A stretch of 64,000 nucleotides of DNA from CAYTID01 sp964437735 (GTDB lineage: Bacteria; Bacteroidota; Ignavibacteria; UBA10030; BY39). Below are positions 1 to 9,186 of this stretch, piece after piece (the first letter of the stretch is position 1; each line of letters starts with the position of its first letter). The stretch is from positions 6,477 to 70,476 of the forward strand of contig CAYTID010000002.1 of assembly GCA_964437735.1 (NCBI GenBank). Direction: 5' to 3'. The translations under genes and the position numbers were made by a program. The notes under the pieces are model-generated. The model was given only the letters and a program-made list of their open reading frames with translations, made no database searches and was not told the DNA's origin.

Positions 1-3000
1 TTATGTTAGCCTGTTTTGTTGTATCATCAATTACAATATATCGTAGATTGTTACCGGATTCGTAGTAACTTGTCCCCTTCATTGGCGGAAATGTTAGGTT
101 TGCCTCTTTGATTTGAACACTTCCGCTCAGATGAGATTTTGAAAATCTGCCGGTATAATGAAGACCATTACTACCGATAATACCGATTAACCTTCCTTGA
201 ATATTTTGTAAGGTTTTTTGTTGCGTCTCTTTCAACAACAATAACTGTCCCTTCGCACGTATATCAAAGTTATCAACATTGAAATCCTTAATATGAAAAT
301 AACCATTGATACTTAGTTTACCATCGCTGTAGTCCTGTTTGTTATTTGTTATTATAAAATTAGAGAAATTAATTTTATTTCCTTCAGGCTCAAGTACTCC
401 GGTGACATTATAAGTAATTTTATTCGTGTTTAGAATAAATCTAGTATCGAGCAATTCGATATTCCCGGAATAAATCGGTGCAGCAGGTGTGCCGGTTATC
501 GACACATCGCATATTAATGTACCCCTTAGATCATCCATCACTGAAATCAAAGGCGACAGTAATGCGAGCTGAAAACTGTCGGAAACTATTGACATGCTAA
601 CTGCTCGATCAGGAATACGTTTTTCAATATCTGTAAATGCCAGGTCAATTGGGAAATTGCCTTTAATTTTAAAATCCGGCTTATTTTCTTTCTTATTTTT
701 ACTTTTAATCTCGATACTGACATTAGCGGTTTTTTCGTTGTATTGCAGATGACTTCTAAGATTTCCAAAATTTGTATTTTGATAAATTATACTATCGATG
801 GATGTAGTCATTGAAATCACCGGAGCTACAGTTGTTCCTATAAGCAGAACATCAGTATTGAGAGTTCCGAATAAATTATCAATATTTGTGGGCACATTCA
901 GATTTTTCAAGATGAATTTTAATCCATAAATGTCGAAATTTTTGATATTACCATTAAAATTTAATTTACCGTCATAAAAATAATCACCGTAAATTGATAA
1001 TATTTCTTTTTGATTTCGGCTAAGTGTGAAATCAGAAATGTTGAAACCTGCCGGGCTGAAACTAATGGTAATATCTTTTGTGCTTTCCCATTTATAGTCA
1101 TCGAGTCTCAAATTGAATTTATCTATAACAAGTCCAAAACTGTTTGGATATATATCGATACCGCCGGAAACATTGATTGCAATTTTATCCATCATGCAAT
1201 CAAATATAACATTCCCGGTTAGATCCCGATAATCTAAATGCAAAATAATATTCTGAAATTGTGTTTTGTTAATACTTGCTGTCTGGATCGTTCCTCTTAC
1301 TTTTCCCAAGATATTTTCAAAAAGATTATACTCCGTAAGAGAGTCAATGTCAAAATTTATTTGTCCATTACTCATTAAAAAACCACTGTTTGCTGTCCCG
1401 ATGAAAAAATCTGCGAAATTAATTTCGCCCGCAAAAGCGCTATAGCCGGATTCAGAGTTCCTGATATTACCGGAAATAGTTCCATGATAGTTAAAAGGAG
1501 TTTTTTCTAATATTTGAGCAATCGGTGAAATATCGTATACAGTCAATAGAAATTGGTAATCTTCATCTTTCACAAAATGTGATTTAGGTAAAGTAGCAAC
1601 TATTTTTGTTTTTTCGGGGTGCCTTTCACCGATTCTCGCTTCCAATGCATCGATAAAATTTTCAGTTAACGACGCGAATGTAAATGGAATTTCTGATAAT
1701 AAAAATTTTCCGTTTAAATCAAGTTCGAAATATGGAGATTGAATAATTAGATTTTTTTCTTTTTCGAAAAATTGATCTAAAGAGATAGTAATATTTTCAT
1801 TATCGATTTCATATTTGCCGATCGTCGAGGGGAGTAAATTCATTTTTAAATCGCCTGATAATTCATCAATATTTTTTCCTGTAGCGGAAATAGTAGCGTT
1901 AAAATTCAAGTCACTCGAAAACTTAATATCTCTCAGAATATTTGAAAGGTCAACAGAACTAAAGGAAAATGCGCCAACGGTTTTAGGATGTTGAATATCT
2001 GTTAAGTCATGCTTTGTCTCCAGATTTGCGTTGAAACTATTTGTCTTAACCGACATTGTGCTGTTAATTTTCTTTTTGTCGGTTTCAGTGAAGAATTCGG
2101 CTTCATATACAGAAATGCCGTATATTTTCGAAGAATCGATTTTCATTTTTAATGTAGATTTCAAATTCTCCAGATTTGTACCCTGACCTTCAATGTCGAT
2201 ATTTGAGTTGATGGACGACTTGAAAAGATTATTCCCGAAGATTTTTTCCGGATTAATATTTTTTGTAATGAGATTACATTTATACAACATCGTTTTATTT
2301 TCGAGGTTCATAAATAAATCGGCTGCCAGATTTCCTGCGTCGCTCAAGATATTTATGTTTGACTTAAAGTTCAAAGGTGTTCCTGTGTAAGAAACCGAAA
2401 CGAGGGCTTCTTTAACAGAGTCAACCTTGGGAATATTAAAATATGGTAATAGTTTTGAAACATCACCCGGATTTATTTTGGAATCCATAATTTTAATATT
2501 TAAAAATAAATCCTTTGGGTGGTGCAGATTTTTAATATTTCCTGTCGAATTTAGAATTGATGTATATGTCGATAAATTTAATTGTGTTATATTGAAATTT
2601 CCAAATTTTCCAATAGCTTCTATATCAGCGTATGCAGAACCTTCCAGAAAATAAATCTGAGGAATAAAACTTTTCAATTCATGTAAGTCAAGATTATTTG
2701 CCAATAATTTTAGTTTTAAAGGGGACTCCTTGAGATCATCAAGTATAATTTTATCTAGTAAATTAAATTGATCGAGTTCAGCGTCAATGCGTAAATTAGA
2801 ATTTCTTGTAGTAATAATAAAATTTTCAACTTTACAAAAGTTCTTAGTGATTTCGAATTTTCCGGACATCTGATTTAAAATAAAATCTGTTTCTTCGAGT
2901 TTTCCGGAAAATTCTTTGATGTTCAATTTATATTGCTGATTTTTAACTAAACCTGAAAAGCGTAAATTCAGATGTTCGACGTTGAATCTACGATAATTCA

Positions 3001-3526
3001 GAAATTTCGTTATTGTATCGGGTAATGTTACAGTACGAGTATCTAAAGAATCGTGCATTGTAAATTTCCCATTTACAATTTTAATATCCTCAATTTTGAT
3101 TGTCCAGTCGAATTCCCTTGCTTTTGTGGAATCCTCCGTAGGTTTGATAATTTTATTTATGTTCCACAAACTGTCACTTCCTTTTACAATACTGACGAAT
3201 GGATTTTCGACAGAAATTGACCTGATAGTCATTGTTTTATACCAAATTGTAAAAGGATCATGATGCAGAGATACTTTTCCTGTGGATAAAAAATGTTCAT
3301 TTTCTCTGTATATTTTTACCGAATCGATAGAAAAACCTGTAATAAAATTTCCCTTAATTGTTCCTAAATCAAAATTTGCATTAAGATTTTCTTCGAGTGT
3401 TGAAGTTAAAAACACCCTTAGTTGGTCTTTAAACAATTTTGTCTGCGTTACACCCGTTATCACAAGAAATAGGAATAACCATAGCCCAATTAAATATGCA
3501 AATATTTTTAGAATTTTTTTAATCAT
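1..3526 (-). CDS. TamB/AsmA-like translocation and assembly protein (partial)
   Basis: Open reading frame starting at ATG 3526 and running without a stop off the left edge, so about 1,175 N-terminal residues are present and the C-terminus is missing. One N-terminal membrane segment (about residues 7-25) is followed by a very long, low-complexity, beta-rich region full of short repeats such as LNLSTYT, NGxF and DLxGN. This is the look of the AsmA/TamB (DUF490) family, inner-membrane-anchored periplasmic proteins that bridge to the outer membrane and help barrel assembly or lipid transport. The conserved TamB C-terminal domain would lie outside the window, so the family call rests on architecture. 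It starts 7 bases after the hldE2 stop and is probably cotranscribed with the heptose genes, which fits an envelope role. A generic large AsmA-like protein is the main alternative. Confidence 0.75.
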   Translation of the reverse strand, partial: MIKKILKIFAYLIGLWLFLFLVITGVTQTKLFKDQLRVFLTSTLEENLNANFDLGTIKGNFITGFSIDSVKIYRENEHFLSTGKVSLHHDPFTIWYKTMTIRSISVENPFVSIVKGSDSLWNINKIIKPTEDSTKAREFDWTIKIEDIKIVNGKFTMHDSLDTRTVTLPDTITKFLNYRRFNVEHLNLRFSGLVKNQQYKLNIKEFSGKLEETDFILNQMSGKFEITKNFCKVENFIITTRNSNLRIDAELDQFNLLDKIILDDLKESPLKLKLLANNLDLHELKSFIPQIYFLEGSAYADIEAIGKFGNFNITQLNLSTYTSILNSTGNIKNLHHPKDLFLNIKIMDSKINPGDVSKLLPYFNIPKVDSVKEALVSVSYTGTPLNFKSNINILSDAGNLAADLFMNLENKTMLYKCNLITKNINPEKIFGNNLFKSSINSNIDIEGQGTNLENLKSTLKMKIDSSKIYGISVYEAEFFTETDKKKINSTMSVKTNSFNANLETKHDLTDIQHPKTVGAFSFSSVDLSNILRDIKFSSDLNFNATISATGKNIDELSGDLKMNLLPSTIGKYEIDNENITISLDQFFEKEKNLIIQSPYFELDLNGKFLLSEIPFTFASLTENFIDALEARIGERHPEKTKIVATLPKSHFVKDEDYQFLLTVYDISPIAQILEKTPFNYHGTISGNIRNSESGYSAFAGEINFADFFIGTANSGFLMSNGQINFDIDSLTEYNLFENILGKVRGTIQTASINKTQFQNIILHLDYRDLTGNVIFDCMMDKIAINVSGGIDIYPNSFGLVIDKFNLRLDDYKWESTKDITISFSPAGFNISDFTLSRNQKEILSIYGDYFYDGKLNFNGNIKNFDIYGLKFILKNLNVPTNIDNLFGTLNTDVLLIGTTVAPVISMTTSIDSIIYQNTNFGNLRSHLQYNEKTANVSIEIKSKNKKENKPDFKIKGNFPIDLAFTDIEKRIPDRAVSMSIVSDSFQLALLSPLISVMDDLRGTLICDVSITGTPAAPIYSGNIELLDTRFILNTNKITYNVTGVLEPEGNKINFSNFIITNNKQDYSDGKLSINGYFHIKDFNVDNFDIRAKGQLLLLKETQQKTLQNIQGRLIGIIGSNGLHYTGRFSKSHLSGSVQIKEANLTFPPMKGTSYYESGNNLRYIVIDDTTKQANI

Positions 3527-3533
3527 AAGCCGC

Positions 3534-4019
3534 TTACGACTTTTCACAAAATCTTTCTATAATTGTACCAATTATATTTGTAGTCGATCTATCCGGGAGA
3601 AATTCTATCGTTACAACTTTGCCTCCCTCTTTTTCGACTAAATCTTTACCTACAATATCTTCAACTTTCCAATCTGCACCTTTAACAAGTACATCAGGTA
3701 AAATTTCAGAAATTAAATTAAAAGGAGTATCTTCATCAAATAAGATAACATAATCCACCATTACCAGATTTGATAATACGTAAGCCCTATCATCTTGATA
3801 AACTATCGGTTTTTTGTCGCCTTTAATTCTTTTCACCGATTGATCCGAATTCATACCTACAATCAGCAAATCACCAAGCGATTTAGCTTTTTCCAAATAT
3901 TCAACATGACCACGATGGATGATATCGAATACTCCGTTGGTAAATACTACAGTTTTTAAATTATTTTTAAAATCAGCTCGGATTTTTATTAACTCTTTTA
4001 TTTTTATTACGCTTCCCAT
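3534..4019 (-). CDS. rfaE2: D-glycero-beta-D-manno-heptose 1-phosphate adenylyltransferase
   Basis: Transfers AMP from ATP to heptose 1-phosphate to make ADP-heptose for the LPS inner core; cytoplasmic. The 161-residue protein is a stand-alone nucleotidyltransferase-fold domain. It shows FTNGVFDIIHRGH, with the HxGH signature at residues 35-38, the KGADW segment, and the C-terminal DRSTTNII motif that closes on the nucleotide. The length matches the C-terminal half of E. coli HldE, so here the bifunctional enzyme is split. It lies 6 bases downstream of the kinase gene, giving both steps in one transcript, followed directly by the TamB-like gene. Confidence 0.95.
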   Translation of the reverse strand: MGSVIKIKELIKIRADFKNNLKTVVFTNGVFDIIHRGHVEYLEKAKSLGDLLIVGMNSDQSVKRIKGDKKPIVYQDDRAYVLSNLVMVDYVILFDEDTPFNLISEILPDVLVKGADWKVEDIVGKDLVEKEGGKVVTIEFLPDRSTTNIIGTIIERFCEKS

Positions 4020-4025
4020 TATTTT

Positions 4026-5024
4026 TTATAAATGATTAATATCTTCGAGTAAAGTTTCGAATAAAACCGTCTTATCAATCGGAATGATACCCACTTCACC
4101 ACAAACAATTCCTCCTGCTGTGTTTGCCATTACCGCAGCTTCCTGTATTGATGCTCCTGATGAAATTGCAATAGTTAGTGTTGATATAACCGTATCGCCT
4201 GCTCCTGAAACATCCGCAACCTTTCTGGCTGTTGTCGGTATTTTATGAAATATTCCATCTTTCCCGAAAACTGCCATTCCTTTTTCGCCTCTGGTGATAA
4301 TTACATTTTCAGCATTTAATTCCTTCTGTATTTTTTTCCCTGCTTTTTCCAGAGAATCCTCATCCGATATTTTAATTCCCAGGACTTCTTCAGTTTCTTT
4401 TCTATTGGGTTTAAATACAGTAACATTTTGATAATCGAAAAAATTGGAAAATTTTGGATCGACAGAAATAATTTTATTGTGGTCAGTTGCGATTTTAACA
4501 ATTTCTTCAATAATTCTTTTTCCAATCACACCCTTATTGTAATCCTGAAAGATTATTCCATTTAAATCCGAAATATTCCGTCTAATGAAATCTATGATGT
4601 TATCCTGAATCGTTTGTGATATTTGTGAGCAGTCTTCCTTGTCAATTCTGACAACATGCTGGTGTTCTGCAATTACTCGGGTTTTTGTTGTTGTTGGTCG
4701 TGTTTCATCAATCATTATCCCGGATATATCAAAACCTAACTCTTTTGATATACTTAATAAAATTTTGGCATCCTGATCATCTCCTAAAACTCCGAGCAAT
4801 ACCGGGATGCAACCCAAGGATTTGATATTGTTAGCAACGTTTGCTGCTCCGCCTAATCGCATAGATTCTGATTCGATCTCGACAATTGGTACCGGCGCTT
4901 CGGGTGAAATTCTGTTAACGCTCCCCCAAAAATAACGGTCGAGCATTAAGTCGCCGATTATGGCAAACTTTTTAGATTCGAAATTGTCAAATATTTGATT
5001 AATTCGTTTTTCAGTAATTTTCAT
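4026..5024 (-). CDS. rfaE1: D-glycero-beta-D-manno-heptose-7-phosphate kinase
   Basis: PfkB-family sugar kinase that phosphorylates heptose 7-phosphate at C1 in ADP-heptose synthesis. The 332-residue protein has the N-terminal IGDLMLDRYFWG and GGAANVANN substrate motifs, FQDYNKGV in the middle and the catalytic GAGDT motif near residue 275, all typical of RfaE domain I. It is full length for a stand-alone kinase and ends just before the adenylyltransferase gene. It is the first gene of a minus-strand unit (kinase, adenylyltransferase, TamB-like) that faces the methyltransferase gene across a 110-base gap containing candidate promoters. Confidence 0.95.
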   Translation of the reverse strand: MKITEKRINQIFDNFESKKFAIIGDLMLDRYFWGSVNRISPEAPVPIVEIESESMRLGGAANVANNIKSLGCIPVLLGVLGDDQDAKILLSISKELGFDISGIMIDETRPTTTKTRVIAEHQHVVRIDKEDCSQISQTIQDNIIDFIRRNISDLNGIIFQDYNKGVIGKRIIEEIVKIATDHNKIISVDPKFSNFFDYQNVTVFKPNRKETEEVLGIKISDEDSLEKAGKKIQKELNAENVIITRGEKGMAVFGKDGIFHKIPTTARKVADVSGAGDTVISTLTIAISSGASIQEAAVMANTAGGIVCGEVGIIPIDKTVLFETLLEDINHL

Positions 5025-5051
5025 AATTCAGATAATGTTCTTTATTTTTAA

Positions 5052-5083
5052 TAAATATATATAGAAACTCAAAGACATTCAAG
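5052..5083 (-). promoter_or_regulatory. Candidate Bacteroidota-type promoter for rfaE1
   Basis: On the minus strand TTG (5082-5080) is followed by 20 bases and then TATATTTA (5059-5052), close to the Bacteroidota consensus TTTG-N19/20-TAnnTTTG. The predicted start of transcription would be about 20 bases upstream of the rfaE1 ATG. The region is very AT-rich, so a chance match is possible. Confidence 0.3.
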
Positions 5084-5095
5084 TTATTCTTTAAT

Positions 5096-5126
5096 TTTGA
5101 ATTATAAATTCAAATAACTATATTTT
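5096..5126 (+). promoter_or_regulatory. Candidate Bacteroidota-type promoter for the SpoU methyltransferase
   Basis: TTTG at 5096-5099, exactly 19 bases, then TATATTTT at 5119-5126, matching TTTG-N19-TAnnTTTG except for the last base. Transcription would begin within a few bases of the ATG at 5135. Either the message is nearly leaderless or translation starts at the in-frame ATG at 5165. Confidence 0.35.
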
Positions 5127-5134
5127 TCTTCGGA

Positions 5135-5938
5135 ATGCAAGAATATCAAAAAATACCGAAAAGTATGCTCAAATATTTGAGCAAGCTAAATCAGAAAAAA
5201 TTTCGAAAAGAATTTGGGCTATTTATTATCGAAGGCGAAAAAATAATGGCTGAAGCATTAAATTCAGATTGGAATCTCAAACTAATTGTCGCTAGCGATG
5301 ATTTTATACTAAAATCGGCTAATTTGGAAATATTCGAAGCAATTTCAAAGAAAAATATTGAACTGTTTTCTGCATCAAATCGTGAAATATCAAAGATTAC
5401 TGATACCGTCACACCTCCCGGTATTTTAGCAGCAGTCGAAATGAAAAATATTAATCTTTCTTACAATAATTTTAATAATCAGAATACTTCGATAATTGTT
5501 GCTCTTGATGGGATTTCAGATGCCGGAAATCTCGGAACAATCATCAGGACTTGTGATTGGTTTAAAACCGATTTGGTACTCATCGGAAAAAATTCGGTGG
5601 AATTATTTAATCCTAAAGTTATACGTAGTACAATGGGATCCATTTTCCATATTCCGATAATCACAGACTTGGACCTGCAAACCGAAATAATTAAATTAAA
5701 AGAAAAGGGTTACAGAATTTATACGACCGAATTAGATAGTGATCCTGTAGAAAATATTGAATTTGCTGAAAGATCCGTTCTTATTCTCGGCAATGAATCA
5801 CACGGGATAGATGATACGTTAAATATTTTATCAGATAAGAGGATTTCTATTAATAATTACGGGCGCGCCGAGTCACTTAATGTAGCTGTTGCAGGAGGAA
5901 TCTTTCTTTTTCATTACCGTATAAAAATGAATAAATGA
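5135..5938 (+). CDS. TrmH/SpoU-family RNA 2'-O-ribose methyltransferase
   Basis: SPOUT-fold enzyme that methylates ribose 2'-OH in rRNA or tRNA using S-adenosylmethionine. The 267-residue protein has the N-terminal substrate-binding domain (EFGLFIIEGEK) and then the three SpoU motifs: motif 1 with DGISDAGNLGTIIRT (Asn and Arg catalytic/RNA binding), motif 2 LILGNESHGID, and motif 3 SLNVAVAGGIFLFHY, which forms the SAM-binding knot. The exact target base cannot be read from sequence. The ATG at 5135 is used here; the in-frame ATG at 5165 (MLKYLSKLNQ) is an equally common start for the family and fits the candidate promoter better. Confidence 0.9.
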   Translation: MQEYQKIPKSMLKYLSKLNQKKFRKEFGLFIIEGEKIMAEALNSDWNLKLIVASDDFILKSANLEIFEAISKKNIELFSASNREISKITDTVTPPGILAAVEMKNINLSYNNFNNQNTSIIVALDGISDAGNLGTIIRTCDWFKTDLVLIGKNSVELFNPKVIRSTMGSIFHIPIITDLDLQTEIIKLKEKGYRIYTTELDSDPVENIEFAERSVLILGNESHGIDDTLNILSDKRISINNYGRAESLNVAVAGGIFLFHYRIKMNK

Positions 5939-6003
5939 GAATTTTATTTGATTTTTGAAATGTGTTTTATTATTTTTTAATAAGAAAATCATTAAGTGGA
6001 ATT

Positions 6004-9000
6004 ATGATGAAAACAATTTTTTTTAGATTATTCACATTTTTGTTTCTTTTTGCCGGATTTGCTCAAACGATCATTTCACAAGAAACTATATTTGGTAAAA
6101 ATAAAATTCAGTACAAAAATTTTAACTGGTATTTTATACAAACAGACCATTTTGATATTTATTTCACAGATGGGGGGAAATATATCGCTGAATATTCAGC
6201 GCATGTTGCAGAAGAATCTTACAAGTCAATCAGTCGGTCTTTTGGCTATCAAATTTTCAAAAGAATTCCGCTGATTTTATATAATTCGCACAACGATTTT
6301 CAACAAACGAATGTGGTAAATATTTATCTTGAGGAAGGGATCGGCGGAGTTACTGAATTATTTAAAAACAGAGTTATAATACCTTTTGAGGGGGATTATA
6401 AAAAATTCAGACACGTAATTCACCATGAACTCGTGCACGCTGTAATAAACGACATGTTTTATGGGGGTTCAATACAATCGATCATAAGCAATAATATAAC
6501 ATTGCAGCTTCCCTTATGGTTTAATGAAGGACTGGCGGAATATGAAGCACTTAAATGGGATACCGAATCGGATATGTACATCAGGGATGTAACTATCCAC
6601 GAAAAACTTCCGCCGATTGATTACCTGAACGGTTATCTCGCCTATCGCGGCGGACAAGCGGTTTGGTTTTATATCGCTTCAAAGTACGGTGAACAAAAAG
6701 TAGGTGAAATCCTAAATAAAATCCGTTCAACAAGAAGTGTGGATCAAGGATTTAAAAGCGCTATCGGTTTGAGCGTAAAGGAATTAGACGAACGCTGGCA
6801 AAAGGAAATGAAGGTTAAGTACTGGCCCGATATAGCAAAACGTGAAGAACCACACGACTACGCGCGTCGACTGACCGACCACACAAAGGACGGGAGCTTT
6901 TTTAACACAAGCCCCGCAATTTCACCTCAAGGTGATTTGATAGCTTTTATTTCTAATCGCGACGATTATTTCGATATATTTTTGATGAATACTTTCGACG
7001 GAAAAATTGTATCTAAATTGGTAAAAGGCCAAAGAACTGCTGATTTTGAAGAATTACATTTATTGACCCCCGGAATGTCTTGGTCACCCGACGGAAAAAA
7101 AATTGCCCTGTCTTCAAAAAGCGGCGCTAGTGATGCCATATATATTATCGATGTTTATACTAAAAATTCTGAAAAAATCGAATTCGACCTCGATGGTATT
7201 TTTACAGTCGATTGGTCTCCTAGCGGTGATAAACTGACCTTCGTCGGAAATACTTCTATCCAATCAGATATTTATATTTACGATTTAAAAACAAGCGAAT
7301 TAATTAATCTGACGAACGATGTTTTTTCTGATTCGGAACCAATGTGGTCACACGATGGAAAATCTATTTATTTCGTATCCGACCGAAAAGATTTTGTAAA
7401 TTCAAATAAAATCAACACTGGACTAAAAATTCAATTCCTCGAATACAATTACAAAGATATTTATAAAATAGATATTGAAACAAAATATATTGAGCGAATA
7501 CTAAATTTACCCGAAAGCGACCAGACCTCCCCCGTTGCCACTTCCGACGGTAAAAATTTAATGTTCATTTCTGATAAAAACGGTATCAATAATATTTATA
7601 ATCTAAATTTAGAAACAAAAGAACTTGTACCCCTTACTAACTCATTAAGCGGGATTTACCAGATTTCTCTCTCAAGAGATATGAATAAGCTTGCCTTTTC
7701 CTCCCTATCGAACGGAGCATTCAATATATACGTTCTCAGAACTCCTCTGGAAAAAAGATTAAAAACCTTGGAGTTGGAGCCAACCGATTTCGTAAAACAA
7801 AAATATCAGATTTTCACGGATGTCCAAGAGGAAATTTCCAGTAAAGACACAATAAAGATTTCGGATGACATTATTATAAAAACGGATGCCCATGATTCGA
7901 CTGACATTTATGAAGATAATGTAAAAATTGATTTCAAAAATTATGTATTTACTCCATCTAACCTGAAAGACCTAAACAAAGGACCAGATACAAGCATCTC
8001 ACTTGCAGTAAAAAATAACATTGACAGTGAGGGAAATTTAATTGTCAATAAGTATAAGCTAAACTTTTCACCCGACATTGTGTATGGAAATGCGGGATAT
8101 AATACATATTTTGGAGTTCAAGGCTCTACGATTATGACGTTCAGCGATATGCTTGGAAATCATCAGATATACCTTCTCACTAATTTTCTAGGTGATCTTA
8201 AGAACAGTGATTTGGGCTTTGCTTACATTTATCTGCAGTCCCGTATTGATTACGGGATTCAAGGTTTTCATAGCGCACGATTTTTAATACTCGGAGATCA
8301 ATTCGGCTTTGGCTCACTCTACAGGTACAGGACTTACGGCGCTGCTTTGAGCGCATCCTACCCTTTCACGAAATTCAACCGACTTGAATTTGGGCTGAAC
8401 TGGATCACGATCACAAAAGAAAACATGGATTTTTCAAATGTACCAATAGAGCGCCGTCAGGTATTAATGCCTTCCCTGAGTTATGTGCATGATAACACTC
8501 TTTGGGGAATTACATCACCCGCAAACGGACGACGGTATAATCTAACGATATACGGTACACCTAATATTTCAAATGAGTCACTTAGTTTTGTATCAGTGTT
8601 ATGTGATTACAGAAATTATTTACGTCTTGGTAAGTATTATGTATTCGCAAGCCGATTAGCTGCCGGTGCAAGTTTTGGAGCAAATCCACAGCGATTCATC
8701 ATCGGAGGCGTTGATAACTGGTTAAATCGCGAATTTACTAACGATCAAATTCCAATTGAAAATGCTGAAGATTTTCTTTTCCTGACATCAGGAGTCCCGC
8801 TTCGAGGTCATATTTATAACACACGGATCGGTACAAAATACTTCCTCGTTAATAATGAAATTAGGTTTCCTTTACTTGGTTACCTGGCAGCCGGACCGTT
8901 GCCAATTTTCTGGCAAAGTTTGACCGGTGTACTTTTCCTCGATGTCGGAGCTGCCTGGAAAGATAAAAAAGATTTTCAAGCATTTGCAAAAAATTCTGAG

Positions 9001-9153
9001 GGAACATATATAAAAGACCTATTGGCGGGAACTGGTACGGGCGTGAGAATTTACTTGCTAGGATTTTTGGTAAAATTTGATGTCGGTTGGTGGTTTAATC
9101 TTCAGGGATTTTCCAAACCGAGATACTATATTTCTCTAGGTACAGATTTCTAA
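6004..9153 (+). CDS. Peptidase MA-like metalloprotease fused to PD40 beta-propeller and Omp85-like barrel
   Basis: Very large envelope protein (about 1,049 residues from ATG 6004). A GTG 14 codons upstream is in frame, but the ATG leads straight into a signal peptide (MMKTIFF...FAGFAQ). Domain order: residues about 25-260 form a gluzincin protease domain with HHELVH (HExxH at 141-145) and a downstream NEGLAEY Glu near 174, as in the peptidase MA family. Residues about 290-600 hold TolB-like PD40 propeller repeats with WSPDGKKIA, WSPSGDKL and WSHDGKSIYF. The C-terminal 370 residues are beta-strand rich, with an RFIIGG segment and PLRGHIYNTRIGTKY resembling the (V/L)RG(F/Y) motif of Omp85/surface antigen barrels, and an aromatic-ended last strand (YYISLGTDF). 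It is probably an outer-membrane barrel with a periplasmic or surface protease and propeller. The substrate is unknown. Confidence 0.8.
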   Translation: MMKTIFFRLFTFLFLFAGFAQTIISQETIFGKNKIQYKNFNWYFIQTDHFDIYFTDGGKYIAEYSAHVAEESYKSISRSFGYQIFKRIPLILYNSHNDFQQTNVVNIYLEEGIGGVTELFKNRVIIPFEGDYKKFRHVIHHELVHAVINDMFYGGSIQSIISNNITLQLPLWFNEGLAEYEALKWDTESDMYIRDVTIHEKLPPIDYLNGYLAYRGGQAVWFYIASKYGEQKVGEILNKIRSTRSVDQGFKSAIGLSVKELDERWQKEMKVKYWPDIAKREEPHDYARRLTDHTKDGSFFNTSPAISPQGDLIAFISNRDDYFDIFLMNTFDGKIVSKLVKGQRTADFEELHLLTPGMSWSPDGKKIALSSKSGASDAIYIIDVYTKNSEKIEFDLDGIFTVDWSPSGDKLTFVGNTSIQSDIYIYDLKTSELINLTNDVFSDSEPMWSHDGKSIYFVSDRKDFVNSNKINTGLKIQFLEYNYKDIYKIDIETKYIERILNLPESDQTSPVATSDGKNLMFISDKNGINNIYNLNLETKELVPLTNSLSGIYQISLSRDMNKLAFSSLSNGAFNIYVLRTPLEKRLKTLELEPTDFVKQKYQIFTDVQEEISSKDTIKISDDIIIKTDAHDSTDIYEDNVKIDFKNYVFTPSNLKDLNKGPDTSISLAVKNNIDSEGNLIVNKYKLNFSPDIVYGNAGYNTYFGVQGSTIMTFSDMLGNHQIYLLTNFLGDLKNSDLGFAYIYLQSRIDYGIQGFHSARFLILGDQFGFGSLYRYRTYGAALSASYPFTKFNRLEFGLNWITITKENMDFSNVPIERRQVLMPSLSYVHDNTLWGITSPANGRRYNLTIYGTPNISNESLSFVSVLCDYRNYLRLGKYYVFASRLAAGASFGANPQRFIIGGVDNWLNREFTNDQIPIENAEDFLFLTSGVPLRGHIYNTRIGTKYFLVNNEIRFPLLGYLAAGPLPIFWQSLTGVLFLDVGAAWKDKKDFQAFAKNSEGTYIKDLLAGTGTGVRIYLLGFLVKFDVGWWFNLQGFSKPRYYISLGTDF

Positions 9154-9186
9154 TCTTTTATTAAGAACAATTTTATTTTGATAAAT

